Positions 1 to 12,900 of a stretch of 64,000 nucleotides of DNA are shown here, piece after piece. Each line of letters starts with the position of its first letter. The stretch's first letter is position 1. The translations under genes and the position numbers were made by a program. This stretch comes from Gnetum montanum (Eukaryota > Streptophyta > Gnetopsida > Gnetales > Gnetaceae): NCBI GenBank assembly GCA_015680685.1, contig MNCI01016243.1, positions 156,548 to 220,547 of the forward strand, in the 5' to 3' direction. A model generated the notes under the pieces. The model ran no database searches and was not told where the DNA came from. It worked only from the letters and a program-made list of their open reading frames with translations.

Positions 1-1148
1 TCGTTGATGTTCTGACACTCCCATAAAGAATGGGCCAAGTGTAATGCACATTTACACATCTCATCGTAAAGACTGTGTGGCACTTCGATCATCTCTAGTG
101 AAGGGTCAGGAGCTATGTTTATGTTGATAGGCTCTTTGGGATCCCATTTTAGATGAGATCTTGCAAAAAAATAAATTAACAATTAAATGTAATAGAATAA
201 TGTAATGTCACACTTTCAATGACGCCTACGTAACAATAGTGACGTACTGATTTCAGGATCGATTTGCTCTAAGAGAACAATCATATCATTCACAATGCCT
301 TCCATAAAGGCAAATTTATTAGGAACCTTGCCTCAATGCTGAGTTGGGGTTGCTGACAAAGGTACACCACTATTCCTAGAAGTTCCTACTATGCAAAAAA
401 AAATAGGTTAAACATAGCACAGTAGATAAAAGACAATCGGGACATTACAACAACAAAACTCAGCAACTACCAGCCGCTCCTCCTTTTCTGGCTTATCCAA
501 AAGGACCTCGTTGTCCTCTATGACCATTTCCACCTTGGGAATAGGAGCCTGTGTGCAATCCACATTATTAACTGAGGCCTCTTTTTCCAACACCAGGGCT
601 CCTTCTCCACGTTGTGAAACTATGGCCCCTGTTTCAGGGGTCAATCCCACTACATCCTTCCTTTTTTCTCTCAAATAATTAAGTTAACCAAAAATAAAAT
701 TTTATTACCTTTTTACAAGTGCTATGCAACGCAAAGACATCTATACATAGTGTAATGCACATAAACTAACCATACATTCTTCTACATACCAGTCGGAGGG
801 TTGTTCCTATGAAACTTAATCCACAGTTTCCTTCCCTCTTCACCAATTGGGCCAGAAGATTCCCTTGTCGGACGATACCTTTTCCATTAGACTAATGAAT
901 CAACTATTTCTTCTACCAGGAATTTCCCCCTCGACACACTACCAATTTGAGAAGGAGGTGCTACACTCATGCTGTCTTGGCCTCGCACATGAGGTGTCAC
1001 CAGATCCTTAGTCGTGAGTGAAAATGACTCCCCAATACCTTCAGGGGGATCTTGGGATCAAATGGTGTGGAAAACCTGGGAAATCCATGGCTTGGAAATC
1101 TAGTTACGATCTTGCTGCACCCAGACCCCATCCCTGTGAACCACCAGT
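1..1148 (-). pseudogene. Fragment F: C-terminal exons of the antisense gene of a gypsy element
   Basis: Read on the minus strand, this stretch is homologous to the antisense gene of element C (about 45600-47000). The part at 1-165 encodes WDPKEP, then EVPHSLYDE and AHSLWECQNINE, matching WDRKQ, EVPHCIYDK and ACSLWKCRHVNE in C. An exon near 215-392 follows a good minus-strand acceptor (a T-run, then GCATAG) and encodes GIVNDMI...IDPEIS, like GVVHNIIDHVKKIDLEVG in C. The part at 408-674 is an acidic, Glu/Lys-rich linker, as at 46150-46509 in C. The part at 780-1148 matches 46690-47000. The fragment stops abruptly where the LTR of element A begins. F would therefore belong to a forward element whose remaining parts lie left of the window or beyond A. 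The function of the protein is unknown. Confidence 0.7.
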
Positions 1149-2295
1149 GTGGAGTTTTCATCCCTAGTGTGGAAGCCAAAAAAGCCAAAATTCATTACTT
1201 CATGTACTCCAACATTAAACACCACTTTAGCAAGCATTGTGGAGAGCTTAGTGTAGAAGGTGTGCCATGCTTACTATTTATCGTAAATGGAATGACCAAT
1301 GGAGAAGGAACTTACTATGTATAGTAACCTCCCAAATTTGGGCATTCGTCTCACCTGAATATGGTAACCAAGTTACAACCAATTTGTAGTGAATTGACAA
1401 CTAATTTACAACAAGTTTATAGTCATTTTATAGCCATTTGGTAGCCTCATTCATGGCCCAAAGAACCTATAAAATCCAACCTCAAACATCATTTATAGGT
1501 TCCAAAATTTACACTATTTAGCAAGTTCAACATTATTAAGAAAATTTTGGCATGCAAACACTATAGAAATTCCACAATTTTTTGGAAAAAATTAACTGAT
1601 TTTCCAAGCACTAATTGCACACTTGGAAAATTCTCAGGTACTCAAGAGCTCTTGAAATTTCTCATACTTACATTCTCTTGAACCCTAGCTCGGAAGCATT
1701 ATATCCTTGAGACTTGTGAACTTTTGGGATTAAATCTTCATTTCTGGGGCTCATAATATCCAACATGAAGTAATTTGGCAGCCAAATTTCTTACTTTTCT
1801 TAGCCCCTAGTTGTGATCCAACTTGTAGCTCTAAGATTACAGTGGAGGAGATTCGATTGCATCAAGAGTGGCTTACCATCTAGATTGTAAAGTGGATCAC
1901 ATTGGCTGCAACAACCTTTGAACTCTTGCATAAGTGAACCCTCTTTCTACTTATCCAAGAACCATTTATACAAATTTCTCTAACTTTCACTTTATTTTTT
2001 CTTAATAAGGTTTTAGGTTTTGTGCACAAAATATATTTATTTATTATCTGTACATTATTTTAGATCTGCTATCAGTTTTACATTTTGTTTTTTTTTTTAT
2101 TATCATGCTTTGCATTTTATGAGTCTTTGTTAATCTACTATGCTAGTGTTGATATTGATTTCCCCCTACTACTACTATCAATATTTTATTCTCTAGTTTC
2201 TAAAGTGGATGATTCAAATCTTCTGTAAGTTGTCTTCCCTCCCCCTCCCTCGCCATTCTTTTTCAACCTGAGAAAATTGGTAGCTAGCTAAAAAA
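1148..2295 (+). repeat. 5' LTR of element A, lacking its first ~430 bases
   Basis: Aligns with the last ~1150 bases of the 3' LTR (20745-21898). Shared blocks include the CCTATAAAA TATA region, the stretch around GAACCCTCTTTCTAC near 1938 and 21564, and TCAATAAAC/TTAATAAGG-like text near 2005 and 21632. The left boundary is a sharp switch from antisense-gene sequence to LTR sequence. The right boundary is set by equal length and by a primer-site-like TTTTGGTG just after it. The far right end aligns poorly, so 2295 is approximate. Confidence 0.75.
1468..1474 (+). promoter_or_regulatory. TATA box of the element A 5' LTR
   Basis: TATAAAA in the context AACCTATAAAATCC. It is conserved at 21071-21077 in the 3' LTR and, reversed, near 32787-32793 in element B. 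Family position suggests the retroelement promoter. Confidence 0.55.
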
Positions 2296-2300
2296 AATTT

Positions 2301-2315
2301 TGGTGGAAAAGCACC
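2301..2315 (+). other. Candidate primer-binding site of element A
   Basis: TGGTGGAAAAGCACC lies right after the LTR, where the tRNA primer site should be. It shares TGGTG and some A/G positions with the better site in C at 40315. It is badly decayed and the tRNA cannot be named. Confidence 0.35.
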
Positions 2316-3154
2316 AACTTTCCACTTTTTTTTTTATCATTCCCCTCATTAACATTGAGTTAGAAGCTATGAGATTCCCATCATCTCATCCCCCTTCTTT
2401 TCCCTCACTTTGCCATACCTAGCATGGAAGTAGTTGGGAGGCTAGCATGGGTGAGGTATTGTTACCAAATTAATGGCTAGATCTGCTTTTATTTGATTTC
2501 CAATATTGCATGTTAAAAGACATTTTCTATTTTTTTAATCCAAAACTCCCAAGGAAGGAAATTCTATCTTGACCCTCCTCCATGTAGTAGAAACCTCAAT
2601 GTAGAAGTTGTAGGTGGTGTGAGTGTTGAAGTTTCACAACATATGTTGTGAACTTCTAGAACAAAGCCAATTTGGAAGCCTTAACAGCCATTTAATTTTT
2701 GTTGACAAATTTTATTTTGTAAAACTAACATTGGTTTTTACACCAACCAAGCCTACTTTTTCTTTTTTTATGGTAAAAATTGAGAGCCTACCAAAACCAT
2801 CACTAGAAACTACTAGGTTTTCATTTTGGCCTTCAAACTTTCCCTACCTCTCTCCAATGTTGAAATAATAATGTGTGGGATTTCCATAATCTAATCCCCA
2901 TTATTTTCCCCCTACCATACCCAACAGAGAGGTAGCTATGAGGTTAATGTATAGCGTGTTGAAAATCAACATTTTCAGCTTTTGATTTCTAATAAAGGGG
3001 TAAGCCCCCCTTATCACTCACTTACTAATTTTAGTAAGTACTTTTTTTTTAGCCATTATTGTTTCTTTAAAATATCTTGGAATTTCATTTTTTGGAATTT
3101 ATTTTTATTTTATCATTTATAGCCTTTTTTTAAGTCATTCTTAATACTATAGCC
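2316..3154 (+). other. Leader of element A, with a possible internal duplication
   Basis: AT-rich sequence between the primer site and gag, with no credible gene. Two parts look alike. One at about 2370-2500 holds GAGATTCCCATCATCTC and then GCTTTTATTTGATTTCC. The other at about 2875-2990 holds GGGATTTCCATAATCTA and then GCTTTTGATTTCTAAT. The likeness suggests an old ~500-bp tandem duplication with indels. Confidence 0.4.
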
Positions 3155-5560
3155 ATGTCTTTCCAACAGTCCACCAAATTGTCCTTCACCCTCCCTAACA
3201 AAGATCATAGCCAACATGCCATAATGGTCTATGACTCCAAATACCTTGCCATCATTGAGTTTAGTCAATATTTGAGGATTAGAGGGGAGATTCTTGATTT
3301 TGCAACCATAAATGAAGATCATTATAACTTCATTTGTGCTAAAATATAGGTAGGCATGATAATTCCATATATTGAAGCAAAGGCCAAGAGGGAGATTTAG
3401 TTCATAAATAGGAGTGGGAAGGAGTACATCCTTTCCTTGTATGACCAAATTTCCCTTAATGACATCTATGCTAGCATCCTAGACCAATTGATTACCATTG
3501 AAGAGGAAGATGACAAGCATAGCTCTGAGGAACAACAAGAAGAGAAGGATGAATTTAAGGTAGAATATGAGCCTGAAAACATCCTAGGAGGGGTATTCCA
3601 AAAAACAACCCCCAAGTTCATAGCACCTTCCTCTAATGCTTTTTTTTTTCTTCATGGGCATGGTGCCTCCATCTTTCACTCCTTCCTACCCTACTATGGT
3701 GGATCCCACACCAATTATAGTCACAAATCAAACTTAGTTGATGCCACAAACAATAAACTATAACACATCAATGTCATTTACAACATAGTCTTGATATATA
3801 AAATCATCAACGATGGTTTTTATCACCACAAATCCACTAAATACTCACATGGCATCCACCATGGAACCCTAAGAAACATAGGGGTCACACATCCCCTTTA
3901 TCCAATATATCCCTCAAGTGTCAGCATAAACATCTTTTTCTTTTGTTTGGCCCACAAGATATGACTATGACACAACCATTTTCTTCCATCTTTCAATCCA
4001 TAGTGAGTCCACAAGCCTCACAAAAAATGCCAGAACCATATATGCAAACTCAAAAACCTATGGGGCCATCACAAGGCTTGGATCAAGCCTTTCAAAAGAT
4101 CCAAGACCTAATGAAGAAGTTGAAAATACTTAACACCTCTATCACATAAATTATCAATATTATGGATTTATATGAAGATGATCCCATAATTTATATAGTC
4201 CCATCATTGACACTTTTGGTGTTACTATTTCCTAGTTTAAAAAATATAACAAATAAGGTAACTCTAATGCTCACCTTATTACCTTTCAATTTGAATCTTT
4301 ACTCTTGCAGCCATGGTCTCATATCATCATAAGGATTTTCCCTATGTCTTTGACTAGGAAAGCACGTGATTGATACCACACATTATTGAAAGGGTCCATA
4401 TCCTCTTTAGAGACTTAGTATCCTAGTTTTTCAACCAATTATAGTAGAACTTGAAGCTTGACATAATGCATGACCAACTCATGAAGGTCATGTAGGGGCC
4501 CTTAGAACTTGTGCAAAAATTCATTCAATGATAGAATAGACTACTAAAAGAAAATCCAAAGCCTATAGTCAAAGCCCACTTGTTAGCCATATTTAAGGAA
4601 GTAGTAAATGACTTTATCAAGTCTAAACTCTACTACCTTGATCCATAGTCCCTTAACCAAAAATTCTCTAAAACTATAAATATAGAGGATGCTGTGAAGG
4701 CCACTCATGATCTAGCTTATATAGCATATAAAAATCAACATACAAAAAGATATAAAGATAAGAACAAACAAAACAACACAAAAATATTGACTATAACCAA
4801 GCAAACAAAGACTAGAAACCAGGGGCCAAAGGCCAATCCACCCAAGACCCCCATCAATGATCACAATAACCTACCATCAACATCTAGCACCACTACATTG
4901 ACAATAACTAGACTTAACTTCAAAAGGAAACATAGGTCAAAATACACTATGTTGTCATTAAAACCATTAAAGTTACTAGACCAACTATTAAAATGTGGAT
5001 GCATGGAAGACAAACAAATGATTAAAGCCACTTGAAAGAAACATAAGAGACAATGCAAAATAGCCAAGGACCCCACATAGGCAATAAAGGATGATCCCCA
5101 ATTGCCTAGATACTTCAAGCTAAACCACTTTTGCAACTATCACCAACTTCCTGGTCATGACACAAACTTTTTCCTTGCACTAATGGATGACTTGCAAGGG
5201 ATGAGAGATGGGGGGAAGTTAGTCTTAGATGCTTCTAATCCATTTTAATGACAAAACCAGTCGATGCCAGTCTACAAAGACCTATTGAATGCTAATGAAA
5301 ACCATTATATTATTTGAACATTCAATATTAATGATGATTGGAGACCTGTAAGAGAACCATTTGTGATTCAAGTATCCCTGTATGATTAAAACTTCTTTAG
5401 CTTTCCACAACTCAAGAACTCATTTTGTCATAAGAGTACCATCATGAGTGCCTTTGAGAGAACCTTTTATCATCAAGATTCCCAAACCAACCATGGCCTA
5501 ACCAATAGTGCAATGACCCCCTATGGTGGCCAATGCTACTACCTCTTTCTCATAGCCAAT
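3155..5560 (+). pseudogene. gag: gag remnant of element A
   Basis: Starts at an ATG (MSFQQSTK) and is then broken by many stops. The order matches gag of C: an N-terminal part ending in ASILDQL and a Glu/Asp-rich stretch (EEEDDKHSSEEQQEEKDE, about 3500-3550); a core opening with GLDQAFQKIQDLMKK near 4075, against GLDQAFQLIQTLTEK in C; a segment near 4600 encoding VNDFIKSKLYYL; and a Lys/Asn/Thr-rich basic linker near 4730-4830. A zinc-knuckle-like CNYHQLPGHDTNFF lies near 5131-5172, followed by GGKLVLDASNP. The usual last Cys or His of the knuckle is replaced by Phe. Gag would form the particle and bind RNA; this copy cannot. Confidence 0.75.
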
Positions 5561-5929
5561 GGCTAACAATAGAAAAAATTCACCAAAACAAAGGAAGAAG
5601 CATAAGAAAAAGCCTAACAATAAGGAAGATAAGCAAATGAAGGCATGAAAGGAAGTGGGTCCATTAATGCTCACTTCCATTTCAGCTATACCCATGACTT
5701 TCTCTACTCCACTTCATTCAACCAACAATCCACAAGAGGATAAAAAAGACCACAACAAAATAACAAGGAAGATCAACAACAATTATAGCCTAAAGTTGAT
5801 GTTCACATTTTGGAACTCATGTAGGAAGTAAAGCACAATTGGGATGACAAGCCCAGAGCCAATGATGAAAACTTCCTCAGTGCAATGGACCAAGTCAGGT
5901 AATCCCTCAAGTAAAAAAGCAAAAATTTA

Positions 5930-6774
5930 AGCTTGTATGACTTGATCATGACTTTCTACACACACCATGAGGTGCTAGTGAAAATTTTTACTTCCATATG
6001 CATTATTGAGGATTTTAATACTAACAAGGAAGCCATCCATGTAGTGATGATTCTCTCTCCCTCACTAAGTGGGGAGAAGTCATCACCCTTAACATTTCAC
6101 AATAGTGAAATTAGGATTAATCCCCAAAATGAGAAAGTAACTATATCCCCTTTATTCATAACCATATGAATAGGATAATTTAAAATACATTGGGTGCATG
6201 TTGATGAGAAAGTAACTATAGTCACAAGCAATGTCATCCCATGCACCATTATTAAACACTTGGGCTTAACTAAGCAAATACAACCTACAACCACTTTAGC
6301 TCTTAAATCCTTCAATGAATCAAAAGTTTTCATCAAGGGGTTTATCTCCTTAGATTTTATAGCCAAGGAGGAATTTTTCACAACCGTCACTTTCTTGGTG
6401 ATGGAGGAGACACCAAGATTCAACTTAATCTTGGAATTACTTTCGTTGGCTCAATTACAAGTAGTATCCTCTTCCATCCATTACAAAATTCACCTTCCTT
6501 ACAAGGGAGGTGATATCATCATTCATGGTTATAACATGGTTCCCCTAGCTATCAAGAATGTGAATAGTAAGGGTCTGAAGTAGAGCTTTAAGAAGAAGCT
6601 CCTAGCCATGAAGAATAATAATCCAAGAAAGCCAACAATGATAATGATAAGCAATAGGATGCATTATGGGATGAACTTCCTTTTAATAGTGTAAGTGAAG
6701 GGGATGTCACATATAAGCTTGTGAAAAGTAGGCCTTACTTACTTTATAATATTAGAAAGAATTTGCACAAGTGA
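5930..6774 (+). pseudogene. Retropepsin-like protease remnant of element A
   Basis: An opening LYDLIMTFYTHHEVLVKIFTS matches LYDLVMTSTGHREALVHMLTS in C, counting only short shared runs. The protease core follows near 6195-6560: HVDEKVT...NVIPCTII, then KSFNESKVFIKGF, then FLVMEETPRFNLIL and HYKIHLPYKGGDIIIHG. This is the usual arrangement of plant gypsy proteases, where the Asp of the first motif is followed by a hydrophobic strand and a late R-F-N-L-I-L segment. The motif has Glu/Lys where Gly is expected. A second frame after a frameshift carries LWDELPF and ends at NIRKNLHK plus a TGA stop at 6772-6774. The same ending is found in B. Confidence 0.72.
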
Positions 6775-6989
6775 AGTTTTCCTTAACCTTCCCATGCCTG
6801 TATGACTAGATGCATCAATAATAATTTAGCATTACTTTTCTTCTACAGTTTATTATCTATTTTTATCCATTTCTTATTTTACTCCTTATGCACATAGCCT
6901 ATGTTCATTTTCATTTTTACCTATTTATTACAACCTTTATTTATTTCTACTTATGTAATAAACATCAAAAAGGCCTTATAAATATATTT

Positions 6990-7240
6990 ATTTTTTATAG
7001 CCCATCCACTAAGATGTTAAACTAGCATTATGATCCACTAAGACTTGAAATTGGCATGATGGCCTACCATGGCCTTAAACTAGCAACATCTACCAAAACA
7101 ATGCAACATGACCCATCATGGTCCTAAACTGGCAAAAGTAACCTCAATGCATCATGGCCTGGTATGGCCTTAAACTAACAAGACTATATAACCTATGCCC
7201 ATGATGACCTAAAACTAGTAAACATCCCTTTTATTATTAT
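6990..7240 (+). repeat. Degenerate short-repeat array after protease (TTAAACTAGCA motif), element A
   Basis: Several imperfect copies of a unit such as 'ATGGCCTTAAACTAGCA' spaced by about 30-50 bases, separating the gag-protease module from the antisense gene. The same motif recurs at 16260-16350 and 20090-20200, and at matching positions in B and C. Confidence 0.7.
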
Positions 7241-7537
7241 TATATCTCTCTTCGATTAGCCTATTATTGCATTGATTAGCTATTTAATGTTATAAAAAAA
7301 TGTCAACATAGCCATTCTCAATGTTTACAACATTTACTATTACTATAGGTATATATAGCCAAAAATAAAACAAAAATTTTAATTTAAAATTAAAATGTCC
7401 ATAACATACATAGCCATGGTCACAATGTGTGGAAAGAATTTCAAAGAATAACAACCATCAATAAAATAGTCTTGCCTAATCATAGCCATCAACATATAAA
7501 TAAAAAAATATCCGAAAAGCTACACTAAAGGAGGCTA

Positions 7538-10500
7538 CTAAGTGACATCCAAAGGAAGGAGTTGTGGGTCATTCCCACCCTCACCACTAGAACTGCCCAT
7601 GAATTCTATGGTCTAGAATAAAATAGCATATAGCTAGTTAGTAATCCATATCAAAAATCATGATTTAGACCAAAAAATAAAACATAAAAAATATCAACCT
7701 ATGGATATCCCAACTCCATTACCTCTGGGGTTAGATGGGGAAGACCTTCCTCCAAATGATAGATGCCCTGGTCCTCTGTCATGTTGGCAAAGTCAACATC
7801 CCCAAGATCAATGCTAGAGAAAATGTCAGTCCTATCCATAGGAGTCCAAGTAGGAAGCTTTTAGGTAGTAGTAGCTTTAGAGGTCTCATTTGTAGAAATG
7901 GTAATATGAAGAGTAGGATATTGCTCCACCTTAAGAGTACTTTCAAAAATTTGATAAGCACTCTCCACCTAGATGAACAACTCTCTATTGTGCCATTCAA
8001 ACAGCTCCTTCTTGAGTCAATTTACGTAGGCTCCATGATCCACCTTGTACTATCACTTATGGGCCTTTTGTGTCTTGCCTCATTCTAGAACCCCAAGCAT
8101 ACTGATCCTTCTAATCCTTAACGTTCTAGGAGTTGAGGTTCATCTACATACATTGCTCTACCCTATCTCGTACGACTACTACTTTGTCCTATATGACATG
8201 CCATTAGCAAGCCTAGATGATCTCCTTAGTCTATAATTTCCCTAAGTTACCCACTTGGGATTCCACATAGGTCTTATAGTACTGAAGATCTATAATTGTA
8301 TTCTCCTTTCTTTGAGTCTTTATCCTTTATGCCACAACTTCCTTCCATAGGTATTTATTATACCTCTCTAGCTTTCATGAAGTTTCTCCACACATCATTG
8401 TTAAATTAGTAGCAATCTTGTACAACTTCATAGGTACACTAGATACATTAGAGGAAAGCTTAGGTAAGGAGTCTATCTCCATGTATCTATTAGGATCCCA
8501 CTCCATAGAAGGCACTACAAAAGCATAAAATACAACCATAAGACATAATGCAGAACCTAAGATATCCATAATGTAAGCAAATTCCATGATTGAAAAACAT
8601 AAAATAAAATACTTACCTATCTCAGGTGTAACATAATGTAACTAATCAATGATGTCCTTGGCCATCACACACATAAACTCCACTTTGTCTAGAGTATCTA
8701 CCCATGGTTTTACAACAAACTTCGAGATGAGAGCTTGCATCCATGGCTTAAGAACTACTATAATCATATCAATCATCGAAAGGTTTGGATGATAGCCAAA
8801 GATAAACAATGAGATATAATAAAAATATTAAGGCATATGCATACCTATCTCCTCCTCCTCTTCCTCCTTAGGGATAATGATGGGTGATGTACTAAGTACT
8901 GCCTCACCAAACAAGATGTCTAAATCATCTATACCTACATTGGTGTATCCTTTAGCCATAGGTTGCTTTAGGAGTTTCTCTTTAGCATATCTTTTTGTTG
9001 CCTCCATAATAGCTTGGACTACATAGCCTGATGCGTGTCTACAAACATAGCACATAGAAAATTAGTTAACAAATGAAACCACAAAGTAGTCATAAACTTT
9101 AAAACATGAAATAGAAAAATTTTAAAAAGCATACCTACAACTAACTATTGTGATGGCTAGAGCTTAATTTTAAGCTTCTTTGGAGTAGGCTATCTTGATG
9201 ATGGGGGTGCCTCTTCATAGACCTCTTGGGTTTCTCCCTAGCTACTCCTTCGACCTCCATACATCATCATCTAACATCCTGGATACTAGTGGGAAACAAA
9301 AGAGGCTCATCATCATTAGTACATTCAGGAGACACATACTACCTAACATCAAGATTCTTAGTGGTGATGGATAATGTATCATCCATTTCCTCTGGTGGGT
9401 TTTGGACCTACACTATTGGATAAATGTGCTTCATTCAAGATCTAGAAAGTTGGTTTGTGTCTTAGGAAACCCATTTTCCATTCTTGTACACCACTAGAAA
9501 CTCTACAAGCCTCTTTAGATAACCTTCTAAGAATGCAAAGTACATATGCATTATCATAGAGGTTTCACCATGGAGTCTAACGATCTCCTCCTAAAGCCCA
9601 ATAGCCAAAGTAGTTTCCCAATCAAATTTGATGTCCTCCACTACAATCTTTTTAAAGGTCCATCCTTTTGCTTGGTTGATTACCTTCCTTTGTGATAGCA
9701 GATTGGAAAGTGCATGAGACCTAAACAAAGGATATGATTCCTTTGCATTAGGGTTCATGAAGATATCCATCAAAATACTAAGTGGCCCATGTTGGCACCA
9801 AGCCACTCTATAACTTCATTGCAATGGCTCGATTTCCTTAGTATCTTGTTGGGAACCTTTACCCCACCAATAGGGATACCAAGAAAGTTGCAAAAGAGGC
9901 TAGCACCTATGTCCATGTTTACCTTCACACCTTAGAAGATGGTGATAAAACTACCAACCTTCTCATTGAAGTAGTCAATGACATGCCACATCTCCACAAC
10001 AAGCATGGAAGGGATAGGTGCCATGAATACATCAAGCAAACCTATACACTGTATGTTTTCTTGAACATATGCAAGTACCTATTCCTTTAGCCACTGTTGT
10101 AATGATGTCACCTCACCAAGCTTTAGGATGAGGGTATCCTCATGACATGAACCTGAAAGTGGTATAGTGACATCAACTGAGGTAAAAGGTCCTATGAAGT
10201 AATAACCAAATTTTAACATCAACATGAGAAATTTCAATTACTAAGCAAAGGAATACAACACTCAAAGTTATAGAAGATATAGCCTTTATGTTTTCCTTTC
10301 CTTTTCCTCTTTGGTGTGGAGGTCCCAACTATAAGGGTTTAATCCATGCTATTTTCATCTATCCACTAGTTATGCATCATCCCATCATCCCTACACTTCT
10401 TGTACACATGGTTAAACCTAGTGGCATATTCATTAAAATCCCCTCTTACTTGTTGGTACACGGTAGTCCTAATTTATGGACTCTTGGTGAATTCATCCAA

Positions 10501-10560
10501 ATAAATTTGAGCCATTGATGATCAAACCATTATCATTGATCTTGTACCTACAATAAGTTA
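7538..10560 (-). pseudogene. Antisense multi-exon gene of element A (unknown protein)
   Basis: Lies opposite to gag-pol. Minus-strand homologs are the gene in C (44802-49323), fragment F and, in B, 37500-38491 plus 56921-59484. Exon-like blocks with good splice sites are 9038-8845 (acceptor TTTGTAG, donor ATAG|GTATGC) and 8754-8617 (acceptor TTATAGTAG, donor ATAG|GTAAGT); another donor, TTGTAG|GTATGC, ends the large exon at 9135. The large exon holds FMNPNAKESYPLFRSHAL near 9700. The 9038-8845 exon encodes an acidic end, PKEEEEEEI. Later parts have YIMDILGSALCL and WDPNRYMEIDSLPKLSSN near 8400-8580. The last exon ends GEGGND-PQLLPLDVT then stop at 7538, as in B. Stops and frameshifts are present. 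I do not recognise the fold; a coiled-coil-like middle is suggested by charged stretches. The N-terminal limit is uncertain. Confidence 0.68.
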
Positions 10561-12900
10561 TACAATCAATTAGGTTATGGAAGGTAGTCAAGCCAAAAGC
10601 ATAAAATAATTACAATAGTCATGCTTATCCTTGTAGTTGATACATGGTGCTAACCAAGTTTTGGAATAATGTTTGGGCTCTATGCACCACCATTAGAGTA
10701 TTGTTAGTATTATACTAACTATACTTTAGCATCATCCAAATCTCTATAAGGTAATATGGGCTTATGGAAGCTGCTAGTTCCCCTACAGTCTTAGAAAGTA
10801 GCTTGTCAATAATGTATTTGGCAATCAAGCTAGATGCTCAAGGCAACATGGTCTCCATAATGATCCCAATTTCATCTATATAAAAGTGTGACCACAACAT
10901 CTAGATTATGCAAAGCATGTATAAAATTGAAAAAAAGCATCTAAGCTATGCATAGATTTAGAAAAGTGCGTCATGAACTAAGAAAAAATCATGTAGCCAT
11001 AGTAATTGTTGATTAAAAATAGAAAAATATTTTACTCTTCTTAAAAAAATTTAGGCATTATTTTTATATATTGAGAAAATAAAAACATAATTTATACATA
11101 TCAACCACTTCTATATCCAAATGGTTAATGTGCTACAACCATGATTTTGTCTTATTCACATAGCCATAACCAAAAAATTCATAAATAATTCATCGATGCT
11201 TCAATTTCAATCATTCTACTGAACAAAAAAATCTTAAAGTTATGAAACTTATAGCCATGATCATTAAAACCAAAAACTTATAATGATATATGCATAAAAG
11301 ATGAAAACATTTAGCCAAAACTGTAGTTGTCAATATTTAACCCTTTTTGTGCAAGGTTGGTAAAAAATTTGTCAAAAATTTGTTTGAGCTCCAAAAGGAG
11401 TGATTTCACCATTTTTAGAAACCTTAGATATAGCCATAACTTCTATGCCTAGAATAAATTCAAAATATGTTCCATTTATTTAGTAGAAATTCATCAATTT
11501 GGACAATAATTTGAAAATGGCACAAACATCCTTATTGCACATGCTTAGTAAAAAAATCATAGAAACTTTGTTTTAAGTGCAATTGGAGTGATTCCATGTA
11601 TGTTGGAAATATAAAGCCAATACCTACTTAGCTGTGCCAAAAATTAGCCAATACCTTTGACGTTTCATTAAAACAAATCTACAAAATTACATAAAATTAC
11701 CAAAGTAGCACAAACAATCTAACTACACAATGATAGAAAAATAGCCATAAATTCATCGTTACAAATCCAAATTAAATGAAACAACATCCATTAGAAAGCC
11801 TAAAAAGAGAGCTAAAAATCAATATCTTAAATTTCAAGAAATTTCAGCCAATCTTCCAAGACAATAAATACATAAATTTACTTTCTTTTTCATACCAAAA
11901 CATCAAAAACCTCAAAAGCTAGATTTCATATAGCCATGGAGACAGTCAAAATAGCCAAAACCATTGAAACCCATTAAATTTTAACCCAAAAAATGTGGTA
12001 GGATTTTATTGAAATTTAATTTTAACAAATCATAAGGCCTAGATCTGAAAACATGGCAACAACACCAAATTTTCATAAAAAGCACAAAATAGCAAGCCTT
12101 ATTTTCAAAATTGAATCTACCAAAGCTAAAGCAATGAAACAACCATGGATCCATGTGGAAATGGCCAAAATATAAGATGGTATTTTATAAAAATCCCATT
12201 TTAATCCCTCCAATAGATTAGATCTAGAAGAACTAACTCTAACACATGGCAAGAAAAACTAGAAAAACCATAGAAAAAGGTAAAGATAGGTAGAACTACC
12301 TACCTTGGAGTAGCACTAGAAGAATCTTGGATGAAGATGAGCCTAGGTACTTCTTCTAGCTTCTAAGAACATTCATCCACCTTCTATATCATAGGGTTCT
12401 AGTTCTTTCCCCCTTCTTTCTTTAGTACCATGATAGGCTTAATGATGGGAATGACTAAAAATTGAAAAGGATGGGAGATAAATGTTGGTTGTGAGGAAGA
12501 TGGGAGGCTTCCATGGTGAAAATTGCTTGCTTCTACCACAATAACCTCTATCAAAGCTCTCATCAAATGTGTTGTTGAGGTATAATGATAATTATGATTA
12601 AAACTTGTTATATTTCCCAATAAAATCACATTTAAAACCTAAACACATAACTTAAAAGCCTAGCTACTAATTTATTGCACCATAACTACAAGTGGACTAA
12701 AGTGTAAAGTAGGGAAAGTCTAGTTCATATTGGTTTTGGGTGGGAAAAAAATTCACTTTTCAAAATTTTAAATTTTGGGATTCTAGGCCCCACCCTATGC
12801 CTTCTCTCTTAACTAAGAGATGGTATCAATGTTGAGCTTTTGTTCTAATTTTGACACTTAAAACCATGTTGCAAGCTCAACTCCCATGCATCCATGTTGA
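10561..12900. other. AT-rich non-coding part of element A
   Basis: No credible coding sequence on either strand. The text is rich in A-runs and repeated ATAGCCAT / AAATAGCCA words. It is homologous, in reverse, to about 36500-37450 in element B (for example ATGCATAATCTAGA in B and TCTAGATTATGCA near 10900). It probably belongs to the presumed intron between protease and RT and may include the promoter side of the antisense gene. Confidence 0.55.

Noticed and set aside
5498-5695. Minus-strand frame with a hydrophobic run (small membrane protein?)
   Set aside because: It is the complement of a Lys-rich gag linker (AAGAAG-type codons read as Leu/Phe); not conserved.
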